DNA from: Gammaproteobacteria bacterium
GTDB taxonomy: Bacteria > Pseudomonadota > Gammaproteobacteria > Nitrococcales > Nitrococcaceae
Direction: 5' to 3'
Length of the DNA: 64,000 bases
Assembly (NCBI GenBank): GCA_030433275.1
Contig: JAUILK010000004.1
Coordinates: 62,001-126,000 of the forward strand
Made by a program: the position numbers and the translations under genes. The notes below the pieces were generated by a model that did not search any database, was not told the origin of the DNA, and saw only the letters and a list, made by a program, of their open reading frames with translations. Below, in pieces: positions 45,173 to 54,527 of this stretch (position 1 is its first letter; each line of letters opens with the position of its first letter).

Positions 45173-45201
45173 AGTATATAAAACAAGCAACTTACGCACA
45201 A
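45173..45201 (-). promoter_or_regulatory. Candidate promoter of tRNA-Thr
   Basis: On the minus strand TATACT (45178-45173) lies 18 bases before the tRNA 5' end, and a poor -35 TTGTGC (45201-45196) lies 17 bases upstream of it. The -10 box is good, the -35 box weak. Confidence 0.45.
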
Positions 45202-45346
45202 TCCATGGGCCGAAGCACCGGCGGCACAGTCGATTGGGCTGGGTGGCGAAACCGATTATTCGCTTATTTTACCGTTTATCGGGCTGATTGTGCAGCTCAT
45301 CACATATCGCGTGCTTGGTAGGTTTATGGCCTTTATAAGAAGGCTC

Positions 45347-45850
45347 ATGAAAAACTTAAAAGGATTTACCCTTATCGAGCTCATGCTTACCCTAGCGATA
45401 GCGGCCATGTTGCTCGCCGTGGCTGTACCCTCCTATCGCAGCTTTGTGCAGAACAATCGCGCAGCCGCCCAGGCCAATACCCTGTTACGGGCTTTGGCAT
45501 ATACCCGCAGTGAAGCGGTCAAGCGCGCAGCGGTAATCACAATCTGTCGGAGCAACAACCAAAGCAGCTGCGGCAGTAGCTGGGCGAACGGCTGGATCGT
45601 ATTCACCGACGTCGATCAAGACGGCGTTCTGGATTCGGGCACGGATATCCTACTGCAAGCCGGCGACGGACTCTCAGGAGGTTCGACCCTGACAGCCGGA
45701 GCAGGATTTATCCGCTACGCCGCCTCGGGCACTGCGCTCGACACCACACAGTTCACACTTACCCCAGCCGACTGCCAAGGGGATATGCGACGCCTCATCC
45801 AAGTGACCGGCAGCGGCCAAGCTACCGTGCAGAAAGCAACCTGTCCTTGA
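45347..45850 (+). CDS. fimU: Type IV pilus minor pilin, GspH/FimT family (FimU position)
   Basis: A 167-residue pseudopilin. The prepilin motif KGFTLIELMLTLAIAAML directs cleavage before the phenylalanine and forms the hydrophobic stalk; a GspH domain follows with one cysteine pair region (TICRSNNQSSCGSSW). It is the first gene of a cluster ordered as in Pseudomonas (fimU-pilV-pilW-pilX-pilY1-pilY2-pilE), so it likely helps form the minor pilin priming complex. The start at 45347 is supported by AAGAAGG; an ATG seven codons earlier is possible. Confidence 0.85.
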   Translation: MKNLKGFTLIELMLTLAIAAMLLAVAVPSYRSFVQNNRAAAQANTLLRALAYTRSEAVKRAAVITICRSNNQSSCGSSWANGWIVFTDVDQDGVLDSGTDILLQAGDGLSGGSTLTAGAGFIRYAASGTALDTTQFTLTPADCQGDMRRLIQVTGSGQATVQKATCP

Positions 45851-45859
45851 GGATCGCCG

Positions 45860-46363
45860 ATGAAGACGCGCCCAACCCATATCGCTCGGCCCTTGGTCGC
45901 TTGCCGCCTCAGCCGCGGCTTCACGCTGCTCGAGGTGCTGATCGCCCTGCTGATCCTCTCGGTTGGATTGCTCGGCGTCGCAGGCTTGCAGCTCACGGGC
46001 CTGCGCAGCAATCACAGCGCCTACCTGCGCTCACAGGCCACGATCCTGGCTTACGATCTCCTGGATCGCCTGCGCGCCAACCGCGCGCAGGCGCAATCGG
46101 GCGACTATAACATCACGATCACTGGCGCCGGTGACTTGCCATCCGTCAGCGGCAGCCCCACCCAGGCAGCGACGGATCTCAACGCGTGGGGCACCGATTT
46201 GTTGGCATTGCTACCGGCCGCGCAGGCCAGCGTAGCCGTGGCAGCTGACAACACGGTAAGCGTCAGTGTCGGCTGGGACGACTCCCGTGCCGACCGCGCA
46301 CCCGATCGCAGCGGTACTTCCATTACCGATCCAACACAGTTTCAATTTCAAACGGAGCTCTGA
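45860..46363 (+). CDS. pilV: Type IV pilus minor pilin PilV
   Basis: A 167-residue minor pilin with leader peptide of about 20 residues and motif RGFTLLEVLIALLILSVGLL. PilV works with PilW, PilX and FimU to start pilus assembly and to load PilY1. It begins nine bases after the fimU gene ends and is followed closely by pilW, so the genes form one operon. Confidence 0.92.
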   Translation: MKTRPTHIARPLVACRLSRGFTLLEVLIALLILSVGLLGVAGLQLTGLRSNHSAYLRSQATILAYDLLDRLRANRAQAQSGDYNITITGAGDLPSVSGSPTQAATDLNAWGTDLLALLPAAQASVAVAADNTVSVSVGWDDSRADRAPDRSGTSITDPTQFQFQTEL

Positions 46364-46368
46364 GCGCC

Positions 46369-47406
46369 ATGGCACACGCGCAACGACCTCTCTCCGGCCA
46401 CACAGCCGGCTTCTCGTTGGTCGAAATCATGGTGGCGCTCACCCTGAGCCTATTGCTGTTGGGCGCGGTGTTCCAGATTTTCATCAGCACCAAGGCCTCC
46501 TACCGTATGAACGAGGGGCTGGCGCGGCTGCAAGAGACGGCCCGCTTTGCCGCCGATATCCTTGCCGGCGATATCCGGATGGCGGGCTACCAAGGCTGCA
46601 TGACACTCGATCAACTCACACCGAACGTGATCGTCAAAAATCCACCGAGCGAGCTGCTGCTCTACGACACCGCCAATCTCCTGCGGGGTCAGAACAATCT
46701 GGCGTCCAGCAATGCATTAGGGGCCCTCGCCGGCAGCGACAGCCTGAGCATCCGCAAAGTTTCTTCCACTGCGGCGCACCTGACCGGCAACATGGCGGCC
46801 ATCAACGCCAACATCCAGATCGACGGCAACCCAACCGGCTTCAAACAAAACGATATCCTCATGATCACCGACTGCGCCAACGCGGATATTTTCAAGGCGA
46901 CCACTGTCTCCAGCGGTGGCGGGACCGTCACCATCGCCCACGCCAACAATGTCAATATCACCAACAATCTATCAAAGGCCTACCAAAGCGACGCACGGGT
47001 GATGGCGTTCGAGTCCAGCACCTATTATGTCGCCGATACCACGCGCACCAACGCGGCCGGCGAGCCCATCCACGCCCTCTACGTGCAGCGCCTCGGCGGC
47101 ACACCGGTGGAACTGGTCGCAGGCGTCGAGAACATGCAGGTGCTCTACGGCGAGGACGGCAACGCCGACGGCTCGGTCGACAGCTACGCCAACGCCGGGG
47201 CGGTCGCCGACTTCGCCAACGTGCTCAGCGTCCGGATCGCCTTGCTGGTGAACTCGGTAGCACCGGCCAGCACACAGCCGGACAGCGCAGCCTACACATT
47301 GTTGGACGAGACCGTAAACCCACCGGACGGGCGCTATCTGCGCAAGGTGTTCAGCTTGACGAGCACGGCGCGCAGCCGCGAGCTGCGTAGCGCGGCATTC
47401 AACTGA
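46369..47406 (+). CDS. pilW: Type IV pilus assembly protein PilW
   Basis: A 345-residue minor pilin with prepilin motif AGFSLVEIMVALTLSLLLL and the conserved segment GLARLQETARFAADILAGDIRMAGYQGC read in the first 80 residues after the stalk. PilW proteins are the longest of the minor pilins and couple to PilX and PilY1 at the pilus tip. Tightly packed between pilV and pilX. Confidence 0.9.
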   Translation: MAHAQRPLSGHTAGFSLVEIMVALTLSLLLLGAVFQIFISTKASYRMNEGLARLQETARFAADILAGDIRMAGYQGCMTLDQLTPNVIVKNPPSELLLYDTANLLRGQNNLASSNALGALAGSDSLSIRKVSSTAAHLTGNMAAINANIQIDGNPTGFKQNDILMITDCANADIFKATTVSSGGGTVTIAHANNVNITNNLSKAYQSDARVMAFESSTYYVADTTRTNAAGEPIHALYVQRLGGTPVELVAGVENMQVLYGEDGNADGSVDSYANAGAVADFANVLSVRIALLVNSVAPASTQPDSAAYTLLDETVNPPDGRYLRKVFSLTSTARSRELRSAAFN

Positions 47407-47463
47407 TTGATGACCACAACCGACACGCTGCAGACGGCTGAGCCTGTAGGAGGGAACCACGCG

Positions 47464-48012
47464 ATGCGACACCGGAAGCCTCAAAACGGCTCGGTGCTAA
47501 TCGTCAGCCTGCTCTTTCTCCTGGTGCTGACCTTGATCGGCATCACTTCGATGCAAGGCGTCTCGCTCGAGGAGAAGATGGCCGGTAATGCGCGCGGCGG
47601 CACGCTCGCCTTCCAGGCAGCGGAAGCCGCCCTGCGCGATGGTGAGACCTGGGTCATGGGCATCGATCTGTACGCTCCGCCCACACCGGTAGACACCTGC
47701 TCCAGCGCCCCTTGTGCGCTGTGGGAGGCCGGCAAACCCGAATCCTACCCGGAGACAAAAGCGATGGCTTGGTGGCAGAGCAATGGACGGGAGTACGGCG
47801 TTACGGGCACCCAAGAGCTCACGAGTTTGGCAGGCGATCCGCGCTTCCTGATCGAATACCTGGGCTATGACCCGGCCAACAGCGTCCTTAACACCAACGA
47901 GCGTGCGCGGCGCATCGGACCGCACTTCTACCGGGCGACGGCGGCGGGTTTCGGCCCCCAGGCCAACACGCAGCGCGTGCTCCAATCCACGGTGCGGTCC
48001 TGGAAGAACTGA
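47464..48012 (+). CDS. pilX: Type IV pilus minor pilin PilX
   Basis: A 182-residue minor pilin. The start at 47464 is chosen for its strong AGGAGGG ribosome binding site; an earlier ATG just after pilW would add 19 residues with no clear leader. The motif NGSVLIVSLLFLLVLTLIG matches the PilX-type stalk, in which the first residue after glycine is not Phe. The segment GVSLEEKMAGNARGG and AFQAAEAALRDGE is typical of the family. Confidence 0.9.
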   Translation: MRHRKPQNGSVLIVSLLFLLVLTLIGITSMQGVSLEEKMAGNARGGTLAFQAAEAALRDGETWVMGIDLYAPPTPVDTCSSAPCALWEAGKPESYPETKAMAWWQSNGREYGVTGTQELTSLAGDPRFLIEYLGYDPANSVLNTNERARRIGPHFYRATAAGFGPQANTQRVLQSTVRSWKN

Positions 48013-48074
48013 ACAAGGCGGTGCGGTGATTCGTCCGGAACCGGCCAATCCAAATCAGATCGAGGGAACGATCC

Positions 48075-51000
48075 ATGGGACGCTTACAGACGGTAAAGCG
48101 GCTAGGAATGATGGGGCTCCCCCTCGCGGCGCTGCTGCTGGGGACCCAGGGCACGCCGCGCGCTGCGCCATTGGCGTTGAGCACCAAGCCCTTGTTCCTG
48201 AAAACCGGGGTCGCACCCAACCTCGTCATCACCCTGGATGACTCCGGCAGTATGGGACGAAACTATATGCCGGATAATCGCAGCGGAGACGGGCACGAGC
48301 GCTTCTACTCGGCGACCTACAACGGGATGGCCTACAATCCGAGCATCACCTATGCACCGCCGCTGCACGCCGACGGTACGCCGTTTAGCACATCGTTCAG
48401 CCAAGCCTACCAAAGCCCGTTCACCAACACCTGCAGCAGCGACGGCCGCCGCGGTTGCGGGTCGAGCCGCGATCTAAGCAGTGATTATCTAAACGAAAAC
48501 CTTTGGGGCAGCAATCAGACCTGGCCGGCCTTCTACGCGGTGTTCGACTCGAGCAACGCCAATTGCGACAACACCATTGACGACGATGACTGCTACGATC
48601 GGATAGACGTATCGGCGAGCTCCGGTCCGGGCGCCACCGACGAGCGGCCAAACTTCGCCAACTGGTACAGCTTCTATCGCACCCGTAACCTCACCACCAT
48701 CACCGGCGCCTCACGCGCCTTCTATTCGCTCGGCAACAACATCCGAGTAGGCTGGCAGCGACTGAACATCGGCACCACCATTGAACCGGTGCACTTCTTC
48801 ACCAGCACGCACCGCACGGCTTTCTACAACTGGTTGTTCAACCTACCCTCTGGTGGCAGCACCCCATTACGCTCGGCGCTGCAGCGCACTGGCGCATACT
48901 TCAAAACGAATCAGCCTTACTACAATAATGCCGTGGATAGCGGCGACGGCTCCGCCAGCTGCCGCCAGAATTACCAGGTGCTGATGACCGACGGCCTGTG
49001 GAACGGCAGCCTGTCGAATGGGCCGGATAATTACGATAATTCGGCTCACACTTTGCCGGATGGCACCAGCTACAGCCCCCAGGCACCGTTTCAAGACGAC
49101 AACAGCAATGTATTGGCCGATCTCGCCTTCAAATACTGGGCGGAAGACCTCAACGCTCTCGCTGACAACGTACCCCCCTTTATGCCGCAGCAAGGAGCGT
49201 CGGCCAGTGCGAATTACTGGAACGCCCAGAATGACACCGCCAACTGGCAACATTTGGTCAACTTCACGGTGGGGCTCGGCCTTGGCACCTTTCTAACCGA
49301 CCCCGCCTGGGGCGGCAGCACCTTTAGCGGCGACTACCCTCAGCTCGCCGCCGGCACCAAGAACTGGCCCGCGATCACCAGCAATACGCAAAGCACCGTC
49401 TCCGACCTCTGGCACGCGGCCATCAACAGCCGCGGCCAATTTTTCAGCGCCGACGACCCCACGGCTTTGGCCGATGCCTTCAAGACCATCCTCAACCGCA
49501 TCGCCGACCGCACCTCCTCGGGCACCTCGGTGGCCATCGAGTCCGGTGCCATCGCCCATTCGGACAACGTCTACGTCGCCCGTTTCAACAGCCGCGACTG
49601 GACCGGTCAGGTAGTCGCCTACGCCCTGAGCCACGACCTGGCGACCCTGGGTGATATCGGCGCTGCGGTATGGGATGCCGCCTGCGCCTTGACCGGCGGC
49701 GCTTGCACGACCGATGGCAATACCTACACCGGTCGCACGGCCGCCAACCGGCAGATCGTTACCTATAATCCGACCACAGGCACCGGCGTGCCGTTCCAGT
49801 GGGCCAACCTGGATTCAAGCCAAACGACCTTCCTGAATCGGGCCAGCGACGGCACTGTAGACGGCAAGGGTGAGACACGACTGAACTACTTGCGTGGTGA
49901 CCGCAGTCTGGAGCAGAGTAACGGCGGCGGTTTCCGTGACCGTAAAGCTCTACTGGGCGACGTGGTGGATGCCACACCCATCTATGTCGGTCCACCGGAT
50001 CGGTTCTACCCCGATGACTGGGACGACGCGCGCACCAACGGCAATGACAATACCGCCGAGGACCAAATAACCGGAACCTACGCCGACTTCAAGGCGGCTC
50101 ACAACAGCCGCGCGGGCGTCGTCTACGTGGGCGCCAACGACGGCATGCTGCACGCCTTCGCCGCCGCGACCGGCGCGGAGCTGTTCGCCTATGTACCGAG
50201 CGCGGTTTATGACCAGCTAAGCGATCTCACCGACCCTGCCTACGGCCACCGCTTCTACGTGGACGCCACCCCCACCGAGGGAGATGCCTTTTTCGACGGC
50301 GCTTGGCACACGATCCTCGTCGGCGGACTGCGTGCCGGCGGCCAGGGCGTTTATGCACTTGATATCTCAGCTGTGCCGGGTACCAGCGCTGGCGAAACCA
50401 GCATTGCCACCAAGGTGCTGTGGGAGTTCACCGACGCCGACGACGCCGACCTTGGTTTCACTTACGGCTCGCCGCAGATCGTGCGGCTGCACAACGGCCA
50501 CTGGGCGGCGGTGTTCGGCAATGGCTACAACAACACCGACAGCGACGGTCATCCGAGCAGCAGCGGCAATGCCGTGCTGTTCATCCGGGACCTTGAAAAT
50601 GGCACCGTCATCAAGCTCGACACCCAGCGGGGTACGGCTGACGACCCCACCGGCAACAACCGGCCCAACGGGCTCGCTACCGTAACCCCAGCCGATATCG
50701 ACGGCGACAGCATCGTCGACTACCTGTACGCCGGCGACCTGTTCGGCAATCTGTGGAAGTTCGACGTCAAGTCCGGCAACACCAGCAAATGGCAGATCGC
50801 CTACGGCACCGGCGCCAATCCGACACCGCTGTTCACGGCGGTGGACACGAACGGCGCGCATGAACCCATCACCACAGCGCCCAGCATCCGCCGCCACCCC
50901 ACGGGTGAGGGTTTCCTGCTGATGTTCGGTACCGGCAAATACTTGGAAAACCAGGACTCCGCCCTTTCCACCAAAAAACAAAGCATCTACGGCATCTGGG

Positions 51001-51620
51001 ACCGGGATGGAAGCTCGCTCAAGGCGTTCACCCGCAGCACCCTCCTAGAGCAGACCGTTGAGCAGGCGACGACCGTCAACGGCACCGACCTTCGGATCAT
51101 GAGCGATCACCCACTCACCTGGGCGGACTCGGACCCGACAACCCTGCCGAGTTCCAGCTCGGATGGCTATCTGGGTTGGTATATGGATCTCCTCGCCGGT
51201 GAAATGCAGGTGACCGACTCGCTGGTGCGGGGCAACCGACTGATCTTCACCACACTGATCCCGAATGACGATCCCTGCTCGCTCGGGGGCGACAGTTGGC
51301 TGATGGTATTGGATTACCGTGACGGTGGCCGCTTCAATTTACCGGTCTTCGACACTGACAACAACGGCGTCTTCGCGCTCGCCGATCTTGTCGAGGCCGA
51401 TACCGACGGAGACGGTAATAAGGAGAAGATCAGCGCAGGCGGTCAGAAGTCCAAGAGCGGCATCCTGCAGACGCCTACCTTGGGCTCGATGTCCGATGCC
51501 GATCGAGCCTACTTGGGCGGCTCCGACGGCAAAGGCACGAGCTGTGCCGGCCAGGACTGTACCGACATCGGTCGAGATCCAGTTACTCGCAACCGCCAGT
51601 CTTGGCTGCAACTGCGTTAA
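48075..51620 (+). CDS. pilY1: Type IV pilus tip adhesin/assembly factor PilY1
   Basis: A 1181-residue exported protein with signal peptide (about 1-30). A von Willebrand A-like start follows (LDDSGSMGRNY, about residue 55, the metal-binding DxSxS motif). The C-terminal half (from about 640) is the PilY1/PilC beta-propeller; its calcium loop reads DIDGDSIVDYLYAGD (about 874-888). A second Asp-rich loop (DTDNNGVFAL and DTDGDGNKEK) lies at about 1093-1115. PilY1 modulates pilus extension and retraction, adhesion and surface sensing in relatives. Placement after pilX is the standard order. Confidence 0.95.
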   Translation: MGRLQTVKRLGMMGLPLAALLLGTQGTPRAAPLALSTKPLFLKTGVAPNLVITLDDSGSMGRNYMPDNRSGDGHERFYSATYNGMAYNPSITYAPPLHADGTPFSTSFSQAYQSPFTNTCSSDGRRGCGSSRDLSSDYLNENLWGSNQTWPAFYAVFDSSNANCDNTIDDDDCYDRIDVSASSGPGATDERPNFANWYSFYRTRNLTTITGASRAFYSLGNNIRVGWQRLNIGTTIEPVHFFTSTHRTAFYNWLFNLPSGGSTPLRSALQRTGAYFKTNQPYYNNAVDSGDGSASCRQNYQVLMTDGLWNGSLSNGPDNYDNSAHTLPDGTSYSPQAPFQDDNSNVLADLAFKYWAEDLNALADNVPPFMPQQGASASANYWNAQNDTANWQHLVNFTVGLGLGTFLTDPAWGGSTFSGDYPQLAAGTKNWPAITSNTQSTVSDLWHAAINSRGQFFSADDPTALADAFKTILNRIADRTSSGTSVAIESGAIAHSDNVYVARFNSRDWTGQVVAYALSHDLATLGDIGAAVWDAACALTGGACTTDGNTYTGRTAANRQIVTYNPTTGTGVPFQWANLDSSQTTFLNRASDGTVDGKGETRLNYLRGDRSLEQSNGGGFRDRKALLGDVVDATPIYVGPPDRFYPDDWDDARTNGNDNTAEDQITGTYADFKAAHNSRAGVVYVGANDGMLHAFAAATGAELFAYVPSAVYDQLSDLTDPAYGHRFYVDATPTEGDAFFDGAWHTILVGGLRAGGQGVYALDISAVPGTSAGETSIATKVLWEFTDADDADLGFTYGSPQIVRLHNGHWAAVFGNGYNNTDSDGHPSSSGNAVLFIRDLENGTVIKLDTQRGTADDPTGNNRPNGLATVTPADIDGDSIVDYLYAGDLFGNLWKFDVKSGNTSKWQIAYGTGANPTPLFTAVDTNGAHEPITTAPSIRRHPTGEGFLLMFGTGKYLENQDSALSTKKQSIYGIWDRDGSSLKAFTRSTLLEQTVEQATTVNGTDLRIMSDHPLTWADSDPTTLPSSSSDGYLGWYMDLLAGEMQVTDSLVRGNRLIFTTLIPNDDPCSLGGDSWLMVLDYRDGGRFNLPVFDTDNNGVFALADLVEADTDGDGNKEKISAGGQKSKSGILQTPTLGSMSDADRAYLGGSDGKGTSCAGQDCTDIGRDPVTRNRQSWLQLR

Positions 51621-51621
51621 G

Positions 51622-51646
51622 GCGTGCTGCTCTATTCAGCACGCCG
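51622..51646 (+). other. Intergenic hairpin after pilY1
   Basis: GGCGTGCTG at 51622-51630 pairs perfectly with CAGCACGCC at 51638-51646 around a seven-base loop, just after the pilY1 stop. There is no T tract after it, so it is probably not a simple terminator; it may stabilise or process the operon mRNA between pilY1 and the downstream genes. Confidence 0.5.
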
Positions 51647-51747
51647 GCACTAGCCAAGGCCTGTCTGGGTTCCGGCTCCCCACCCGAACGCAGGGAGCTG
51701 GAACAGCCAGAAAACAAGCATCAGGGCTTTCCAGGGAGTTATCGATC

Positions 51748-52065
51748 ATGACGAATCGCATGCGGAGCGTCCTGCTCCGAGCGCTGACCTCCGCCCTGTT
51801 GGGCTACGGGCTCGGCGCGTCCGCCCAGGGCGTGGATACCTTCGAGAACAATGGCGTCATTCAACAACTCGATCCCGTCGGTGAGCAAATCGTCATCAAT
51901 GGCCGGCTCTACACCCTACCCACCACTGTGACCCAACAAGCCACCGATCAGCACGGGACGAAAATAACACTGCAACGGGGGATGAAGGTGAGTTTCTACG
52001 GCTCCGCCTCGGGCCACATTCCCAAAATCCAAGGCATCAACTTCCTACGTTGGAGTGATCGATGA
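51748..52065 (+). CDS. pilY2: PilY2-like small exported protein
   Basis: A 105-residue protein with a signal peptide (about 1-27, ending LGASAQG) and a small beta-rich domain (IVINGRLYTLPTTV, MKVSFYGSASGHIPKIQGI). The position between pilY1 and pilE and the size match PilY2 of Pseudomonas; sequence similarity is modest, so the name rests largely on synteny. Role: an accessory factor in pilus biogenesis. Confidence 0.7.
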   Translation: MTNRMRSVLLRALTSALLGYGLGASAQGVDTFENNGVIQQLDPVGEQIVINGRLYTLPTTVTQQATDQHGTKITLQRGMKVSFYGSASGHIPKIQGINFLRWSDR

Positions 52066-52247
52066 GCACGGTCGATACAGGGATGACCTCAGCAGCGTCC
52101 GAATTTCACATTTTGCATGCGTCATCCCGGCATCGGACAGAACTCATTTCCCTATTCAAAAAGAAAAAATAAATTCGAGCCTGTACCAGGATGACGGAGA
52201 TTCTGGAATCATTCGAAACTATTTATAGAATTTTTAAGAGGATAAGC
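52066..52247. other. Intergenic region before pilE
   Basis: About 180 bases with an inverted pair GGGATGAC (about 52081) and GTCATCCC, an AT-rich stretch and a good ribosome binding site (AAGAGGATAAGC) for pilE. I saw no sigma54 type -24/-12 promoter of the kind known for some major pilin genes. Confidence 0.35.
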
Positions 52248-52688
52248 ATGACAAGAAAGACGGGTCGACGGCATATCAATGGGTTCACACTCATCGAACT
52301 GATGATCACCGTGGCAATCGTAGCGATCATTGCCGCCATCGCTTACCCATCGTACACACGCCACGTTATAAAATCCCACCGCGGGACCGGCCAGAGCAAG
52401 CTCCTGGAAGTCATGCAAGCGCAGGAGCGCTACTTCACGGTCAATACCTCCTACACGGCGGATCTCACAGATCTCGGCTACAGTGCAGCAACTGCCATCC
52501 CCGCTGATGGCGGCTGGTATACGGTGGCAGCAACCGCTTGCAGCGCAAGCACCATAGACCAATGTGTTCTACTGACCGCAACACCCCAGAACGCACAGAC
52601 TGCCGATACCACTTGTGGCAACCTGACCCTGTCCTCGCGCGGTCAAAAGGGCATCAGCGGAACGGGCAGCCTCGGTGAATGCTGGTAA
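52248..52688 (+). CDS. pilE: Type IV pilin PilE
   Basis: A 146-residue prepilin. The start MTRKTGRRHINGFTLIELM has the AAGAGGATAAGC site, and the leader is short and basic. Cleavage occurs before the Phe in NGFTLIELMITVAIVAIIA. The C-terminal half has paired cysteines (TTCGNLTLSSRGQ and GECW) forming the D-region disulfide loop. In this position relatives encode the minor pilin PilE rather than the major subunit PilA. Followed by a hairpin (AACTGGG/CCCAGTT at 52699-52723). Confidence 0.93.
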   Translation: MTRKTGRRHINGFTLIELMITVAIVAIIAAIAYPSYTRHVIKSHRGTGQSKLLEVMQAQERYFTVNTSYTADLTDLGYSAATAIPADGGWYTVAATACSASTIDQCVLLTATPQNAQTADTTCGNLTLSSRGQKGISGTGSLGECW

Positions 52689-52873
52689 CCCGAATCAGAA
52701 CTGGGGTATACTGTGACCCAGTTCCGAATTTCAGGCTTAAATGAGCGGGCAGTCACATACGCCCTCAATCGACGTTCAGCAATACGAAGCATCGAATAGC
52801 GGCTAAAATTTCGCAAATCTGGCGGAGTCATTTGAAAGTCTAACAAAGGCATGATCGTCACGGAGGACTCATC

Positions 52874-53431
52874 ATGCGCACCCATCAGGGCACTACGCTC
52901 ATCGAGCTGCTGGCCGTCGTCACCATTCTCGCGTTATTGACCTTTGCCGCGGCCCCCTCGCTGACTCATTGGAGCCGCAGCAATCGCCTTACCGCTGGCA
53001 TCAATCGCTTTCATCGCACTTTGGCGCTGGCACGCAGCCAAGCTATCGAACACGGTGGCCATACGGTGGTGTGCAAAAGCAGCGACGGACACAGCTGCAC
53101 GGCAAGCGGAGGCTGGGAACAAGGCTGGCTGATCTTCCTAGACCCAGCCGAGGATGAGCAGTGCCAAGATAGCGATGCCGATGGGAACTGTGACCTCGAC
53201 GGCGGATTGATCATTCACAGCGGTCAGGGATACACCCCCGGCATAACTCTACGCGGCAGTGGTAACACTTCCACTGCCATAGCCTTCAAAGGCAGCGGCT
53301 TCTCGGAAGGTTACCCAGGAACGCTCACACTTTGCGATGCCTCCGGCGCCGCACGTGGCCTTATACTCTCCATGCAGGGGCGGATCCGGCTCGCACGCCC
53401 AGACGAGAGCAATCTGCAATGCCCACCTTGA
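52874..53431 (+). CDS. fimT: Minor pilin, GspH/FimT family (FimT position) with unusual cleavage motif
   Basis: A 185-residue pseudopilin of the GspH/FimT family with a hydrophobic stalk and a conserved C-terminal beta domain (LILSMQGRIRLARPD). The prepilin motif reads HQGTTLIELLAVVTILALL, with Thr in place of the usual Phe after the cleavage glycine. Pairs of cysteines occur in the middle (VCKSSDGHSCTASGG). It is about 185 bases after pilE and closes the pilin cluster, convergent with ispH. It may still be processed, since some pseudopilins tolerate other residues at +1. Confidence 0.85.
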   Translation: MRTHQGTTLIELLAVVTILALLTFAAAPSLTHWSRSNRLTAGINRFHRTLALARSQAIEHGGHTVVCKSSDGHSCTASGGWEQGWLIFLDPAEDEQCQDSDADGNCDLDGGLIIHSGQGYTPGITLRGSGNTSTAIAFKGSGFSEGYPGTLTLCDASGAARGLILSMQGRIRLARPDESNLQCPP

Positions 53432-53438
53432 TGGCCGA

Positions 53439-54416
53439 TCAGTCGACCCGCAACGGACGCTTTTGGATCGCGCGTTGCAAATCGCGCGGCAGAGAAAATA
53501 CGACATCCTCGGCATGATGCCCAGTCTGTTCGTCGGGACGCTCCACACCCCACTCCACCAATCGATCGACCACTCCCTGCACCAGGATTTCCGGAGCAGA
53601 GGCCCCAGCTGTTATACCGATCACTTCTCGGCCTTCCAACCAATGCTGATCCAAATCTGCAGCCGTGTCGATTTGATAGGCGGGCACACCGATGCGCTCG
53701 GCCAACTCACGGAGTCGCCGAGTATTAGAACTATTGCCCGAACCAACCACGAGCATTACGTCTACCTGCCGCGCCAAGCCCATGACCGCATCCTGACGGT
53801 TTTGCGTCGCGTAGCAAATATCATCTCGAATCGGCCCCTGTATACTGGGAAAGCGCTGGCGCAGAGCAACAACGACCCGCGCAGTATCGTCCATCGAGAG
53901 CGTGGTCTGGCTCACATAGGCCAAATCATCGGCATTGCGCACCGCAAGCTGCGCGACATCTTCGGGCCCCTGCACGAGGTAGATCGCACCGCGCTCGGCA
54001 CCCTCGCCCACGTACTGACCGATGGTCCCCGCCACTTCAGGGTGCCCGTCGTGACCGATGAGAATCACTTCTCGCCCCTCACGCGCATGTTTTTGCACTT
54101 CGATGTGCACCTTGGTAACAAGCGGACAGGTCGCATCGAACACCCGCAATCCGCGCTGGATGGCCTCTGCACGGACAGCTTTCGAGACACCATGGGCACT
54201 GAAGATCACAGTGCTGCCATCGGGCACCTCGTCAAGCTCCTCGACGAATCGAGCGCCCTTGCAGCGCAGATCATCGACAACGCTGCGATTATGCACGACT
54301 TCATGGCGTACGTAGATCGGCGCACCAAACGCTTCCAGCGCCCTTTCCACGATGCTGATCGCCCGTTCGACCCCCGCGCAAAAACCACGCGGATTGGCAA
54401 GGAGAATTCGGGGCAT
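53439..54416 (-). CDS. ispH: 4-hydroxy-3-methylbut-2-enyl diphosphate reductase
   Basis: Last enzyme of the MEP isoprenoid pathway, reducing HMBPP to IPP and DMAPP with an iron-sulfur cluster. The 325 residues carry the three cluster cysteines: [14 protein letters not shown] (about 13), [11 protein letters not shown] (about 97) and [14 protein letters not shown] (about 198). Other motifs are SAHGVSKA and [12 protein letters not shown]. In many relatives fkpB lies between lspA and ispH; here it is missing. Confidence 0.97.
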   Translation of the reverse strand: MPRILLANPRGFCAGVERAISIVERALEAFGAPIYVRHEVVHNRSVVDDLRCKGARFVEELDEVPDGSTVIFSAHGVSKAVRAEAIQRGLRVFDATCPLVTKVHIEVQKHAREGREVILIGHDGHPEVAGTIGQYVGEGAERGAIYLVQGPEDVAQLAVRNADDLAYVSQTTLSMDDTARVVVALRQRFPSIQGPIRDDICYATQNRQDAVMGLARQVDVMLVVGSGNSSNTRRLRELAERIGVPAYQIDTAADLDQHWLEGREVIGITAGASAPEILVQGVVDRLVEWGVERPDEQTGHHAEDVVFSLPRDLQRAIQKRPLRVD

Positions 54417-54527
54417 AGCGAAACCAAATAGTGTTAATATGAGCGCGTCAGTATCTCATGCCTGCTGACCAGACCCAACCCATAATCTTCCCCGAGCTCC
54501 AAGCGCTCGCTAAAAACATCCAATCCC

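Noticed and set aside
53337-54431. Plus-strand open frame of about 360 codons opposite ispH
   Set aside because: It is antisense to an intact ispH gene with all catalytic cysteines; the frame is a codon-bias shadow.
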